A DNA stretch of 64,000 nt from Tetmemena sp. SeJ-2015 (Eukaryota; Ciliophora; Spirotrichea; Sporadotrichida; Oxytrichidae), in NCBI GenBank assembly GCA_027382625.1, contig JAJKFJ010021234.1, positions 1 through 64,000 of the forward strand, read 5' to 3'. The notes under the pieces are model-generated. The model saw only the letters and a list, made by a program, of their open reading frames with translations, was not told the DNA's origin and made no database searches. Of this stretch, positions 11,890-25,430 are shown piece after piece. Both the position numbers and the translations under genes were made by a program. Each line of letters opens with the position of its first letter. Position 1 is the stretch's first letter.

Positions 11890-11924
11890 ACTACCTCCTC
11901 TTATCTATTAAATTCCTATCTATA
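11583..11924 (-). repeat. Right arm of the 342-bp inverted repeat
   Basis: This is the partner of 10751-11092. It contains the 5' end of the minus-strand gene and about 35 bp of sequence upstream of its start codon. The arms are separated by 490 bp that hold the rest of the gene and AT-rich flank. Confidence 0.85.
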
Positions 11925-12428
11925 ATATTTATAATCTTACATGAAATTTATAATTAGTCTATAGGGTAAGAGTCGATATTATTTCTTAACTGCCGCTCAA
12001 TTAATTGAGAAGCTAAAAAAGAAACTCAGATTATTTATTTTTTAATTGTAATTTTAAGTCCTTCTGTGGGATAGAAGATGATTCAGTAAATTTAAATTCC
12101 CAAATGTTACAGACCCTGAACTATTTTTTTAAATAATAATTTTGATTTAATTGTTTTTACTAAATTAAGAAATAACAAATTTCTTATTTATTTCTTGCCA
12201 TTTATTTATATTAGTTAATGCATGCATAAAATTTATAGAGAATTAAAACCTTAATGAAAAATAAAAATTATACACATTTTGCTTTCTCTATTTACTCTAA
12301 ATAATTATCCCATTAAGTATTTTAATGATTTCGAAATCAGTAGAAGTTTTATTTAATTGCCATGTTATAAATAATATCTAAATAGAGATTCTATAAGAGA
12401 TCAAGTTTAATTTAATTAATAGAGAAAG
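11925..12428. other. Intergenic with conserved leader before unit 2
   Basis: The stretch is AT-rich. The last 60 bp or so before the ATG of unit 2 (from about 12366) closely match the 60 bp before unit 3 (from about 25613), including TTTAATTTAAT and ATAGAGAAA next to the start, which suggests a shared 5' leader or promoter-proximal element. Nothing else is supported. Confidence 0.4.
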
Positions 12429-12523
12429 ATGGGAAGTCAAAATCATTCTAAAAGAAAATAGAGACGCCATAAAAATTCAAAGATTTTAGCTTAAATGACT
12501 TTCATTGTACTACTTTTCGTCGA

Positions 12524-12817
12524 AGTAAATAACATTGATAAATTTTAAAATTATGTTTGAGCATTATAAAATTATTTTCTAATAGAAATTTTTAAATATA
12601 GAGGAATTCGAATAAAAGATTTTTTCCTCTTATAAAAATTTATATAATCAACTGAAGTTTAGATAAAAATTCCTTCATAACTTTTTCATCATATCATCAT
12701 CAGACTGGAGTTATAATGGAACTTCTTATTTATATTTTATAATAATAATTTTAATATATTTATATATCTGTTAACCTACTATATTTGAATTGATAGCAAA
12801 CTAACTTTATTTAGATG
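12524..12817. other. IES in unit 2, pointer AG, 294 bp
   Basis: AG at 12524-12525 is repeated at 12818-12819. Excision gives VEALGMSATSK, in line with units 3 and 4. The right end also shows TTTAG as in introns, but splicing there would break the frame. Confidence 0.7.
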
Positions 12818-12951
12818 AGCTTTGGGTATGAGTGCTACAAGTAAAATTAATTTCCAAGATTCTATGGGTTGGAGGTATAAACGACAGATCTCGTATCTAA
12901 CAATATTCATAGCAAATTATTTTTATTGTGACTCCCCAAAATAGTGAAATC

Positions 12952-13341
12952 AATGCTAATTTATAAAAAGAGAAAAAATAAGATAATTTTAAATAAATTC
13001 TTTAAATTAAGGAATTCTTTCTATAACTTAAATATTAATTTGTGATTTTGTCTGCCAAGGTTTTTTTATTTTTAGTGCTGATATTAATAAAAATATTAGT
13101 GTTTTATTAACAATTACTAACGTTTTGCCTTTTTATCAATTGAATATCAACTTCTGGACGATAATCTAATAAAAATAAGCCTGCATCATTTTTAACTATG
13201 AGCTTCGATGTTTAAAAATAAGGATGAATAATTATTTTTAACAAAAATATAAATAAATATAACAAAAAATATGAATTTTGTTCATTTAATTTTTATTTAA
13301 TTTATCTGACTATAAAAAGAACAATTTTTTAGCTTAAATTT
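12952..13341. other. IES in unit 2, pointer AATGCT, 390 bp
   Basis: AATGCT at 12952-12957 and 13342-13347. Excision joins SEINAVV to QSQVDDGDMYFGGS. Confidence 0.8.
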
Positions 13342-13722
13342 AATGCTGTAGTTCAAAGTTAAGTAGATGATGGCGATATGTATTTTGGCGGATCTTTAAA
13401 CAATAGAGCAATCATTATTATTTTTAACTTCCTAATCAATTAATTTATCCATTATTTTTAAATTAAATGCTTGGAATGATAACAAATGCGAAGTATTGAA
13501 ATAGGGTAAAAATATTTTTATACAATTCATTAAAAATAGTTTGTGGTAATTCAAATTATTTGTTTATAGTTATTAGAGGAAGATAAGAAAATAACCGCAA
13601 TTTGTTATTTTTTGTCATTGAAAGGAATAATCATGATTCAGAATGAAATTTAAATTTTACAATATCTAACTGGAATAAATTAGGAATTCATATTTCTAAT
13701 TTGGATCTGAAAAGATTTTCCA

Positions 13723-13923
13723 TTAGTTTATCTTTCGAGCTAATAAAATATAATCTACTTGTGAAATTATAGCAATGCTATTATTTAGTAAAGAGGCCGC
13801 ATCTGCTGCAGACTTTCTATATGTATTAAGGAACGTAGTCAAAATATAATAATTTGATTTAAGAAAATTTTTCTCACGAACCATGAGCAGTTGACTCTTA
13901 TAGTGTTTAGCTGATCTAGACAA
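13723..13923 (-). other. Coding-looking island on the opposite strand inside unit 2
   Basis: The minus strand holds an open frame beginning MSRSAKHYKSQLLMVREKNF and including TYRKSAADAASLLNNSIAI and SQVDYILLARK. It uses no reassigned codon and its composition is balanced, unlike chance frames nearby. Units 3 and 4 have nothing similar at this position; unit 4 has only about 200 bp here. It may be a segment of another gene lying within an IES. Function is unknown. Confidence 0.35.
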
Positions 13924-16900
13924 TCAAAATTTAATATCAAGCGATCAAGAAACCCTAAGGAGATATCGGTGGGTATAGGAGGCTAATTTCAGAGTGCTAT
14001 CCTATTTTCTAAATAAAATAATTGTGTCGTAAATGTTTCATAAATTAAAGTTTTCTATAATGTTACCTAGAAATTTTGGGATTAATTTGCTAATTATAGT
14101 GTAAATTTTTAACCGACCTTTTATTTTCCATTAAAATAGCAATCAAATACAAAAATAATGAATTATTTGCCTATTATTTAGTTATTAACTAAAATTTTGC
14201 AATACAGCATCTTCACAAATTGGGTAAAAACTTATTCAATAGGTAATTAATTCGTTGTTTATAAAAAAAGCTTATAGATGACTATAGTCTTTTTTCAATT
14301 CTTTAACTGGCAATATAATTAACAACATTTGATTCAAAATTATTTTATTAAAAAATTATTAGTATTATCTCCAAATCAATTATATATTTATTCGAATTAA
14401 AAATTAGATCGATTTGAAGAAGGTCTCGATAATAAAAATATGAAAGAAAAGGGGAACACTCATTGAAATTCACCTTTGTAGAATTAAAATCAGAGAAGAA
14501 TTTTTTTTAACTTAAAATATATTTATCAAATTGAATGATCAAGTTTAATTTGATAATTCAAGCATTATTTTGACTTCAATTAAAACTATATTAATCGCAG
14601 TAGAATTGGCGTAATATGGGAAATTACAAATCAATTTTTATTTTAAATTTTAATGCCCTAAAACTACTTCAAATTTATAAATTAAATATCATTTAGAAGG
14701 ACTTATATCGGTGCACTAATTAGAGTATCTTCAGCAATATTAAATTTTTTAGTTAATCTTTTCTATATTTAATTAATAAATAGGGATTGTAAGTTAACCA
14801 TAAAGATTCTCAATCTATGACTGTAACTTACTTTCTTAAAAACTTCATGCATAATAAATTTTGAAAACGCCGCATATTTATTGCTTTTTTAGTAATTATT
14901 ATATGCATGGTTGAACACAGATGGCACCTTAATTGATGGTGGTTATATAAGATAATTAAAAAATAATTAAATATAGTCGGCAACACTTCAAATAATTAAA
15001 AAATTTAATTTTTTGGTAACTGAAATATTTAAAAATTAAATTTGAATTTTAATCATTTGTAATTATAAAATTTAATAAGACTAGCTCAATAAATTCTATG
15101 AAAGATACTTTATTTAGAAGGATTAATTTTAATTAGAAAGGTAAAATTAATGAATATAGAATAATAAAACAATTGTAAATTGAAAAATATATGTAATAAG
15201 AAATCCACATTAAGCATTTAAGATCTCATTTGTTAAGTATTTACCATATTTTACCTTTAGTATTTAAATTTACTATCCTCAACTTAAAATCTAATATTTA
15301 GAACTTGATACCAATGACAATTTTCGTATAAATGATAAAAAAAATATTATTTAAAATAGAAATTCAGAGCTATTCCCTTAATTGAGTGATTTAAATGAAC
15401 TATGTAATTGTAATATTCTAGATATAAAATATATTGAGAGTTTAAAAATCCTTATCTTGAAAATAAGAAATGAATATAATTTGATAATTTAAAGCTAAAT
15501 AAAAATGAAACACTTTAATCGAGTTGCCAAACTATACCTATTTAAGAAATGTGGTGGCATTTAGCTGCTATTTATTTATTTTTTGCGGAAACGTAAACGC
15601 ATTCTATTTTGCTTATTCCTAAAATATTTTTAATAAGTCTTCAAATAATTATATAATAAGAAAACACTAAAACTACTTAATAACATGGCAATTACAAGTA
15701 GAATTACTTCTAATAAATAATGAGAATGAAGCAAAAAATAAAATGTGAATTATCATTATAGGAACTTAAAAAGAGGAAAGGATATAAATTCATTATTTTC
15801 AATGGCAAAAATTATTTCAAAAAATAATTAACAAATTTATTTGATTATTATTTTTTAAATTTGCTAAATTAACTTTCTTAATTATCAATATCAAGCAGAA
15901 TTCATTATTTATTAATATTAACTTTATTTAACAAATATATAAATTTTGTCAATTTACTTTAATTCTAAAATACAAGTAAGATGGGCAAGGATGGAGAATC
16001 TAATATCGATTATATATTCATAATTCCTTTAACATTGTTTAATAAACAAAATATATAGTAAAAACATATTTAAAGAATTATGATGAGAGGAAGTATATTT
16101 TTACCAAAAAATTAATTTTTTTTCTCTTTGAATTTATGATTTTGATCTGACAATAAACTTTCATAATGATTTAAAATTAATAATTACACTATTTTGAAAG
16201 ATTTTAATAGATTATTATACAACAACTAAGTTAAAAGTAAACGTCATCAAGGAAATACATACTTAATTTAATTTTTTTAGAAAAAATAAAATTTTATTAT
16301 AAAATGATTTGAGACTGATGTCTTCTAATATAGCTTAATAATTAAAGGGAAATTAAGAGACATACATTTTTAAAACATATAACAGAATTAAAAAAGAGGG
16401 CTAAGAAACATAACATTTTGAAGATATTAAAGTTTACATTTTTATAAAGTATTAGAAATTTTACCTATATAATTTTTGTAAAAGATCTCATCAAATTATA
16501 AGAAATTAGAGAAAAATATCAAATTACATATTAGCAGAATATCACTATCGAGATTCTACCTTTTCAGCAAATTTTAGTATTTGTATTTCGTATTAGATTA
16601 TGATTGACACGCAGTGCAGTTATTATGACATATATACTTATACCACACCCTTTTTATAAAAAACATAACCTTTGAATTTAATTTATTTCTCACTATATAA
16701 AGTTATGAACTTTGCTAAAAATTCAGTTGACTTCTATATTAGCTCGATGACACCATCAATATAGTTTATTTAACATAAAAATCTGTTATAATGGCAAACA
16801 ATATGTTATTGTAAATATTTTAAGTCTTATAATTTCTAAAATTTTGAGTTTATTAGGATAAAAAATCAAATATATTTTTATGGGCGAGATTTATTTAAAT

Positions 16901-19639
16901 TTATAAGAGATAGAAGATCAAGAGAAGCTGATGTTGAGAAAATCCCTCTATTTTTCCAAATTTCAGTTTTCTTATGAAAAATGGTTAATAAGGAGGATTA
17001 ATTGTCTGTATATAATCATGAAGTTTTACTTGAAGCGCTCTCTTGAGGCCTAAGTATTGCTAAAAACATTTTTTAATGGTATTTTTACTTAATTATTTAT
17101 TCACCTTAATACGAATCGTCATCCATAAGAAATTTTAAAACATTATAAGATTCATATCCTTAGCAAAATTGGAATTAGGAGGAAAAATAAATATTACGTA
17201 TAGTAAAGTTGAGCTTCAGCCAGGCATTGCAAAATCGGATTGACATTACTAGAATATTACAAGATATATAGAAATGGAAATAAATGTTTTACTAGCAATT
17301 GTAGATCCTTGAAAATGTAAATAACATATTGCTTTGAGTCTCTTTTAAAATATTTTTTTATTTTAAAGAAATTCGAATAATTTAAAACTCATTTTAAAAA
17401 AGATCAAGAGATAATACAATCTGTCTCACATTTATTGCAAATCATATTTATACTCCATTAATTAAATTCATTTTCCTTCTTTTATATAAAAAATATCTTA
17501 CTTTAAACAAGATAATCTCAGCAATTAAAAAATATTTATTATTGCAGGTAGTTATGTCAACTCGAACAAAAATTACTTAAAATTAATATTTTGCTAAAGA
17601 ACAGTGAGAAAAGTTTATTTGTGGGAGCAATATCGCCAAATCTCATTAGTTTAAAAAAAATTTATTCATTTAGAACAGAAAATTAACTAGAAATTATAAT
17701 TTGGCAAATCTTATCAAATAGTTTTTTATAATCAGCAAATCTCTAAATAGGATAAAATTAGATTAGCTTTCATATTTTAATTTATCTTAAATAATTATCA
17801 ACTTGTCCTCTTCCTAATAAATTTCAAGAAGAAAAAAACTTTGATGCCCTATCCAAATGTATATAGAAAAATTTATATGAGTTAATTCAAAAGTTACTCA
17901 TTAAATACTCCCACTTTTAAATTTAAGACACAAATATGAACCAAAGGAAATATAAATATGCTATTTTATCTTATTAAAGTTAAAGATTTATTTAAAATCT
18001 GGCAACCAGGAAAATAGCTGGAATTTCGCTTGCTACATGTTCTGATTGCGAGGATTTATCAGTTTATTCACTAGCCAATATCTAATCAAGTTAAACTGTT
18101 GGCTGCTTAAGCTTACATTTAATTTGAATTATTGTTTTCATAAACTTAAAAGAAATTTAAAATTTAGAAAATATTTGCAATGAAGTTATTTTTGAATGCT
18201 TTAAAAATTGAAAATGCATTTTAATTTTAAGCAATGAATAAACTAACTAGAATGTGTATTCAGCATTTGGATATGTAGTAGCCGATATAAAATATTATTA
18301 ATTTATATGTGCAATTTAAAATATAAGTTTTAATTTAGATGATTCTTCTAAATTCGAAACTTACTATAACATAGCTAAAGTTAAAGTTATTCTTTTTTAA
18401 TTTTACAATTATAGAATCTATTTAGAGACATGGAAACCAAGTATTTTTAATTTGATATTATTACCAGTTTAGGAGGAAATCAAATAATTTATATCTAAAG
18501 TAAATTTTAATATAAACCTCTTTTAATGGTGATTAATTTTTTAAGACTAAACAGAAAGGTGAAACGTTTGGGATAAAATTCCATTAGAAGTATTGCTCTA
18601 ACTGGAATTATAGCCTTACCAGCACATGATTGTTTTAAATTTTATCAAATCAAATAAGAAAAAAAAACCAGCCTACAATTTTTTTTGATAAAATTTAACT
18701 TAGCTTGCAGGCGGAGGAGCGTCCTACCTAATTTATTTCTGATCAAAAATTTGATGTTACTAATGTCTTGGTATTGAACTAAAATAATTTATATTCATTA
18801 ACGAATAATGAATACTGCGTTGGAGTGGTCTCCTATTAAAACTCATCAGTTGATGTCTTTATATAGATGACTACAACTGACAGCTCATCTAGATATTAAT
18901 TTTAAATAGATCTTTCATGAAGCTTACTCCAACTAATTTGTTCTCTAACATCTAGGCAACCTAAATCTTTCATTTTTTAATTTCAGATTAAGGAATTCGT
19001 ATTCACTGGCTACGATAGCTTAAACTTTTAAGTACTTTAAGTAACCTACTTAATAAAATAGGATACTTTTAATTTATTTACTCAACTTATAAAGGAGAGA
19101 GATTGTTTTTTAGTGGATGATTCAAAACATCTGATCTTTTATACACCAAAAGCTTCATGTCTTCTTTTGGAGACCCTAATTATTAAAAACATTTTGAATT
19201 TAAATTTTTCATGACTTAATATTTTTAATTACTAGAGCTATTCTATTGGAGATGAACTTAACTTATTTTTAATAAGGAAATAATTTATATTGAATTTATC
19301 TTATATATCATTGAAGTTAATCATTATGGAAAAAATTTAATATATATTTGTTAAAAATATTGGCTAAGTAAATTTTAAAGTTATATTTTTATAAAATACG
19401 TTTTATTTATAAATTGAGATTTCAGTGAGACTGTGACATAAAATACTATAAATTAGTTGACCAGAATCACTCCCTCAAGTGGCTTAATGATATATGATGT
19501 GGTCGCAAGTATCTCAACTACTGATAGTGATGGCAGTGATTTCATAATTGCCTTTGATTTCTCTCCTGATGGAACGGATCACAAAAATATCTTTTATTCA
19601 ACTTTGTTTTAGATTGCAAAAGCAAGGAGTTTTATTTAC

Positions 19640-20370
19640 CTAATCATAATAAGATCTATCAATAAAATTTTAATTATCTAATTTTTAAAAAAAAAGTTTA
19701 ATTTTTTTAAATTTATTATTTTATTTTTTAGTGCATATCTTTGCAAGAATGAGAGTTTATTATAGCATAAAAGAGAAAGTTGCACAATTTTCCATTTTGA
19801 GCTACTACTCTTCTTTAAAAAAATTCCCCCGAAAAAGGGTTTAAATTTTAAACATATTTTAAAAAATTAAATTTTTTTAAATAATAATAATAGTACAAAA
19901 TTTTTTCAATTTAAACCCCCAATTTTAAAAATTTTTTTGCAGAATAAATTTTTTAAAAAAAATAAATTTTTAAAGAAAATTTTATTTTTTTTAACTTTAT
20001 AAATTTTTTTTTTTAATCAAATTTTTTCCCCAGTTTTTTTGCTAAATTTTCTTTATTTGTAATATATTATTGTATCTTTATGAGATTTTATGGTTTAATA
20101 AGATCTACTCATACAGCTAGAACAAAACAATTTTCAAGGCAAGTTTTTAATTTAACAATTTTTATGGAAAAAAAAAATTATATTTTTTTAAGATTTCCAA
20201 AATTTTTGGGTTTTAGAAGGAGTTTTTTAAATTAAAATTTAATTAAAAATTTAAATCAAGGTTGATTTGTTTTTTTCCTGGCAAACCCGGGCCCTAAAAT
20301 TTTTTTTTAATTTTGGATTTTTTTTAATTCTTTCTTAAGTTTGGGGGCCCCTTTCTTATTCCCCTAAACT
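19640..20370. other. Low-complexity A/T homopolymer tract in unit 2
   Basis: It has the same texture as 500-1060, in the corresponding part of the gene (between the LMIYDV block and the SSANL block), where units 3 and 4 have ordinary sequence. Only the short RSTHTARTKQF segment near 20100-20140 is recognisable. Confidence 0.5.
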
Positions 20371-21446
20371 TGACAATATCATTCACTCCTTCTTTTAATT
20401 TTTATAGTTCTGCAAATTTGAGGAACGACTATTTTACATTAAAAGTAATTTAATTTGTAATGAATGAATATATTTCATTTAGCAATAGTTAACCTATACA
20501 CTGGTTGACACTTGCACAATCTAGTCTTAATTTGATATGCCTTATAATAATGCAGCCCCCTATACAATGGACGTCCCATTTAATTTCAAGATTTGGAACA
20601 AATGCACTTACATGAACATCAATCACTACCCTATATATCAATTCAATCCCGATCTATTTGAATAGGTAGTATACCAAATTAATTCTATATTTTATAAATT
20701 GGAGAAGGCCAGAAAATCCTTTTATTTCCAATAATTCTTACGGACTACAGCTCATGCAATGCATCTATTATAAATATCATTTAAGATAATTTTTATACTC
20801 AAAATCCTTAATATAATTAAAAGAATATTCTATTCCAAAATATCTGGCAAGTTGAAATAAGTTACACGAACTAAGAGTATTTCCAAGGTATCGTTTTACC
20901 TGAGTATGATTTAGTTAATGAGAATTGGTATCTCTTATTCTACACTGATATGTTGTTTATATATTTTAATAAGAAGCAAGCCATTGGAGATTATATAGCA
21001 ACTATAAAAGTAACTTTTTCGTAGTATGGAGTTCCTATTTCAAACTATACTTTTAATTTTCCCTTTAAGATCACAATCAATAATTAATAAATAATCTTTT
21101 TTTTAAAAAGAATTTCCAAGGTGGGAATATTGCGCCTATTTTCATGAGAACGATCTAAAATTAATCGGTCCCTGTAAATTTACAAAGTTTGTACTTACTT
21201 CCAGATGTAAAAATATTTACTTTAAATCTTATTTGCTTTTATTTAATTTTAGTTTAATTGATTATAATGGAGATAATGTGGACCTTACTTGCAATTTTGG
21301 TAATGCCATTGTTTTTAGTTTTCTGGCTGAATCTTCAACTGACCGTAAATTAAAAATTTAATGTCTTATGTTTAATATTGGTGTTTAAGCCTGGAAATAC
21401 TATGGTCGGAGAGTATAAAATAGTGTTGACTTTGTAAGATAATCAT

Positions 21447-21477
21447 CCTTTTACAAAAATATAAACAAAATATTTAA
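21447..21477. other. IES in unit 2, pointer CCTTT, 31 bp
   Basis: CCTTT at 21447-21451 and 21478-21482. Excision gives DNHPFNPLKTQYTFYLHVV. It is at the same site as the 1505-bp IES of unit 1. Confidence 0.85.
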
Positions 21478-21754
21478 CCTTTCAATCCTCTTAAAACTTA
21501 ATACACTTTCTACTTGCATGTGGTTTCTGGAATAAATTTAGTTGCTCCTGAGATCTCTGATGAAGAAAAACTCTCTCTTAACACTACATTTTAAATAGAT
21601 AAATAATTAAAAGTATTTCTGAGTGGAGCCATAAGAGCTAAAATTAAGAGTATTGACTATAAGGGATATATGATTATTGTTTTCGATACTAATCTCCGCA
21701 TTCCCAAAAACTTTACAACAAGAATGAATTAATCCTTGGAGATTTTTAATGCGA

Positions 21755-21905
21755 ATTTAAGGTGGCCAAGATGGAAGTGTACTGCACTCCCTTTTTATAA
21801 TGGATTATTTTGTAAATGCTCACTGAGGTCAAATTTATCCTTGAAAAAGGAATAGTTAATTTTAAGATGCTTAAATATTTTTTTGGTGAGATAGGAAAGC
21901 TAAAG
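21755..21905 (+). other. Insert in unit 2 with an open, coding-like frame
   Basis: Units 1 and 3 run directly through this position, whereas unit 2 has about 270 extra bases. With TAA as Gln the plus strand reads EVYCTPFLQWIILQMLTEVK followed by FILEKGIVNF and YFFGEIGKLKVF before a TGA. It may be a fragment of another gene or a chance frame. Family is unknown. Confidence 0.25.
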
Positions 21906-22699
21906 GTTTTCTGAAAAACTTCTGACAAGCTTCATTATCTATTTAATGATTTAAACAAGTATATTGAATACACTTTTTTCCCTTCCCTCTAAATTTATAT
22001 TAACTTAGATATTCCTAACTTAGAATGTTAAAAAGTACAAGATTAAGTATAACATAACAGACATGTAAATCAACAAAATTGGCCTGCAGCTTACTTAAAA
22101 AAAATAATGATTTTAATTATAAACTTTTCCAAACTCTTCTAATGTCTCTCTAATACACGTAAGATTATCTAAATTATTAACACTTTTCCTATAGGAGTGG
22201 GATAAAGTTTATGTTCAATTTGTCTAGAACTATTTAAAGTTGTCAAATTTTTATTAAATGAAAGAATGTTTATTTCTTTATCAGTGCAAACAAATTATCG
22301 ATAATTAAGTAGAACTATGAAATTTCAAAAGAAGTTCAGCCATAGCTATCTCAAGGTAAATATACACTGCACTTTATTTCTCGAAGATTAATAGAGCACT
22401 ATCATGTCAATTAAGATATTTCCTTTTCAATATTTATAGTTTAAACTTTAAATTATGAATGGTGGATACTTCAGGGAAGTCTTTTGAAATAGTGATGAGT
22501 GGCAATATCTTGATTTCAGTTCTTATGTAATGACTTTCCTAATTCCTGAGCATGATATAGGAGTCAGAGTCTTTAGTACTTGTGGGGCATGATAAGCTCT
22601 TTCCAGTTGATTACTCATCTCCCAATGATGAATATTATTTTACCACCCAATGCAAGATTCTTTTACTTTTTCCTCATCTCAGTTTCAAACTTCCAGTTC

Positions 22700-22735
22700 T
22701 TCAAAAGCAAAACTTTTATTCATAAAATTCTTTTA
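22700..22735. other. IES in unit 2, pointer TTCAA, 36 bp
   Basis: TTCAA at 22700-22704 and 22736-22740. Excision gives NFQFFNVDYITDQVYDFNEY. Confidence 0.85.
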
Positions 22736-23729
22736 TTCAATGTGGACTACATTACTGATTAAGTTTACGATTTTAATGAATATGATGATGATCCCTAGAA
22801 TGACTAATTCGATTTTGCAGGCTACTCATCAACTAACTCAATTAAGAACCTCGGATTAAATTTTTTAAACACAGAAGTAATTAAATGATTACTCTACTAT
22901 TTTACTATATTGGTAGCCTCTTCGCTTTTATTTGGCATGATCCTCAACATGCCTAAATTCTTTTAAATTTAATAAAATATTTAATTTCTTCAAGTATGAA
23001 TTAGATTATATTGACTTTATAGGTGGAAAGATCTTTAAGGACGATTAAATTTATTAAATAGAGATTTCGAGACACGTTTCAGTACAACTTGATTCTGAGA
23101 TTTATCCTTGAATCTTTTAATTTATTATCTTACCTAGAACTGGTACTGTGTTGTCTTATAAACTTAAACACACTTCGAATACAATTATAATATTTTTTTA
23201 GACGGGGATATTTCTGGAGCTGCATTTTCCATTGTACTAACTTCTGTTTGTATCCTATGTATTCCTATTTTCTCTCTTTTTAAAATTATAATCTTCATTT
23301 TATTTATCTTATTGTGCACTATATGTTCATTTAAGACAAACATTATTTCACATAGTTTAAGCCATCATAGGTAGTTACTTTATTGAAGAACTAGATAAAT
23401 CTAACTTAAATTTTTCTAATTTTAATTTTAATTTTTTCTGTTTATTTCGAATAGAATTAGAGCCAATTTCTGGATTATATAGTCAAAATAGAATTTTACA
23501 AAATAATATTTAAGTTACGTCAATTTTTTTTAAATTTAATTTTGTATATATATATTATTTGAGGAATATAGATGTTGAGAAGGCTTTTGTATTCTTTGAT
23601 AATGATATTCCTGGATGAAAATGAGGGTGTGCAGATTCCCTGCAAGTATGCTCTCAATTTCAAATATCATATACATTATGAAGTCAAGCCTTATTTGTTG
23701 AAAAACAGAAATTATCTTGAGGCCTTCAA

Positions 23730-23769
23730 TGAATCTTATTATTTTAAACATGTAATTAAAATTATATTT
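23730..23769. other. IES in unit 2, pointer TGAA, 40 bp
   Basis: TGAA at 23730-23733 and 23770-23773. Excision joins LEAFNE to GAFLITCYSYY. Confidence 0.85.
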
Positions 23770-24773
23770 TGAAGGGGCATTTCTAATAACGTGCTACAGC
23801 TATTACATCTTCACTGATGCAAACAATTTGGATTTCGATTTGTTTTATTCTCTAGGCTGGCTACCAATAACTTTGACTATACTTTACTTAGTTGGAAATT
23901 TTTCAATAATTATAGCTTCTCTTCTAAAGTTAGTACATTTGAGATCATCTAATTTGATGAGGAGACTTTTTAAAAAGAGAAGAATTTTAGAGCATAAATC
24001 TGAGTTTACCTAGCAAACTTATCACACAACTTCTTAAATTGTATAAGCTAAAGTAAAATACAACCCTCCTCATAATAAGGAAATAATATTTTATATCATA
24101 AAGTGGTTAATAGTAATTCTATTATAGCAAGGATAGGTTTCAGTATCGATAAAAAAAATTATACAAAGAGATTTAATTTTAAGAATTATATGTAACAGTA
24201 TGAACAGAAAAATGTATTTAGATCTTTATAAATCCTAATCATTTGGTTTAGAACTTGCATTTTTTAAAATATTTATTCGATTACCTAATCCTATCCTACT
24301 TATAATAAGCTTTTTAAAGCTTAAGGTTAGAAAAAGCAAGCAAAATAACCTCAATTTTAAAAATATGAAAAGCATCAAATTTTTCTTAGCGATAATAACT
24401 CTGAGCTAACCATTCAGGAAACTGATTTTGACCATTTTCCTTACTCTTAAGAAAATATCATTTAGCATAATTATAAAAATGAGGTTTTTAATTATTCTAT
24501 TCATTTTTCTGTTCAATATTTCCCTTAATGATATACATATTAGAAAGACAATATTAATTGTATATTAAGAAAAGTTGTTTAGAAATAGCCCTAAGATCTT
24601 GAAATATCAACATTATTTTTTTCAAAAACAATAAGACTCATTAGATGTACATTTAAATAAAAAATTTCTATACTAATTTTGAGGGAGAGGAAGTTCTGGG
24701 AGCATATGACATGTCAAAATAGCCAAAGGTGTATGATATTTTCTAAAATGAAATAAAACCCTAGCAGAAATGA

Positions 24774-25244
24774 ATAAACTCCTTAATTATAAATCTATAG
24801 GTAACAAAATTTAATCTACTTATCTGATTAGTATCTTACATTTAATTAAATCCCTATTTTTTAAATCATTCATATCATAATTACCTGGCCATAAAATGAA
24901 CAATGAATTTCAATCTTAAACAGTGGTATAAGATAAATCACCAATAATTTTGATATTTTAATTCATAATTGGCGTTCGAAGACCCTTGGTATTCATGTAT
25001 CAATATAATTTTCTTAAGAATTTATTTTTACCCCAAAATCAGATTTAAAACAAAAGTAAAGTTATTTATTATTTTTTTAATAAAAAAATTATAGATAATC
25101 GAGGTAAAAGATAGCCTAATCAATATCTTTTTCAAAATGATTATATTAAATAAGCCATATATATAAGACATAAATTTCTAATTTAATAGGTAGTCAAACA
25201 AGAAAATAATTATAAATCAAATCTTGTTAAAAATGCGCAATTTA
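24774..25244. other. Intergenic, AT-rich, after unit 2
   Basis: Nothing is recognised apart from very AT-rich sequence. Confidence 0.4.
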
Positions 25245-25430
25245 ATTTGATCGTTGTGATAAATTGTTTGTTGATGCTTAGAATGATTCACTTGGTGTCT
25301 TTCTTGGGGGAGGCAGAGTGAGAGAATGTCTGTTCACAAATTGAGCGAGGATAGCGACCTTCTACTTTCTAATGCTTCATATAAATATTAGGTTTGCTGT
25401 GAGGACGATGAATTTAGGATAATGTAAATT
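25245..25430 (+). other. Coding-looking island between units 2 and 3
   Basis: A locally GC-richer stretch has two overlapping open frames: one reads FDRCDKLFVDAQND and FLGGGRVRECLFTN before a TGA; the other starts with ATG at 25326 and reads MSVHKLSEDSDLLLSNASYK then YQVCCEDDEFRIM before dissolving into T-rich sequence. It may be the first segment of a small gene or a displaced MDS. Both frames look protein-like, which could mean an unresolved IES. Function is unknown. Confidence 0.3.

Larger units (their letters stand above)
12429..24773 (+). pseudogene. Tandem unit 2: giant ciliate membrane protein, probably degenerate copy
   Basis: It starts with MGSQNHSKRKQRR and a hydrophobic signal segment (MTFIVLLFVEALG after IES removal), matching units 3 and 4. 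It continues through the shared blocks DDGDMYFGGSLNNRA, LPNYTYLRN, SLATCSDCEDLSVYSLAN, EYCVGVVSYQNSSVDVF, LTRITPSSGLMIYDV and the C-terminal membrane bundle, to TGA at 24771-24773. Signs of decay are an in-frame TGA at 14279-14281 where units 3 and 4 have Arg or Glu, another at 19118-19120 where they have sense codons, and one extra base near 12909 relative to unit 3. A two-base and a one-base deletion flank the helix near 23636-23695; together they restore the frame but change it to PCKYALNFKYHIHYEVKP. Sequence errors could explain the indels but hardly both TGA substitutions. Confidence 0.6.
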
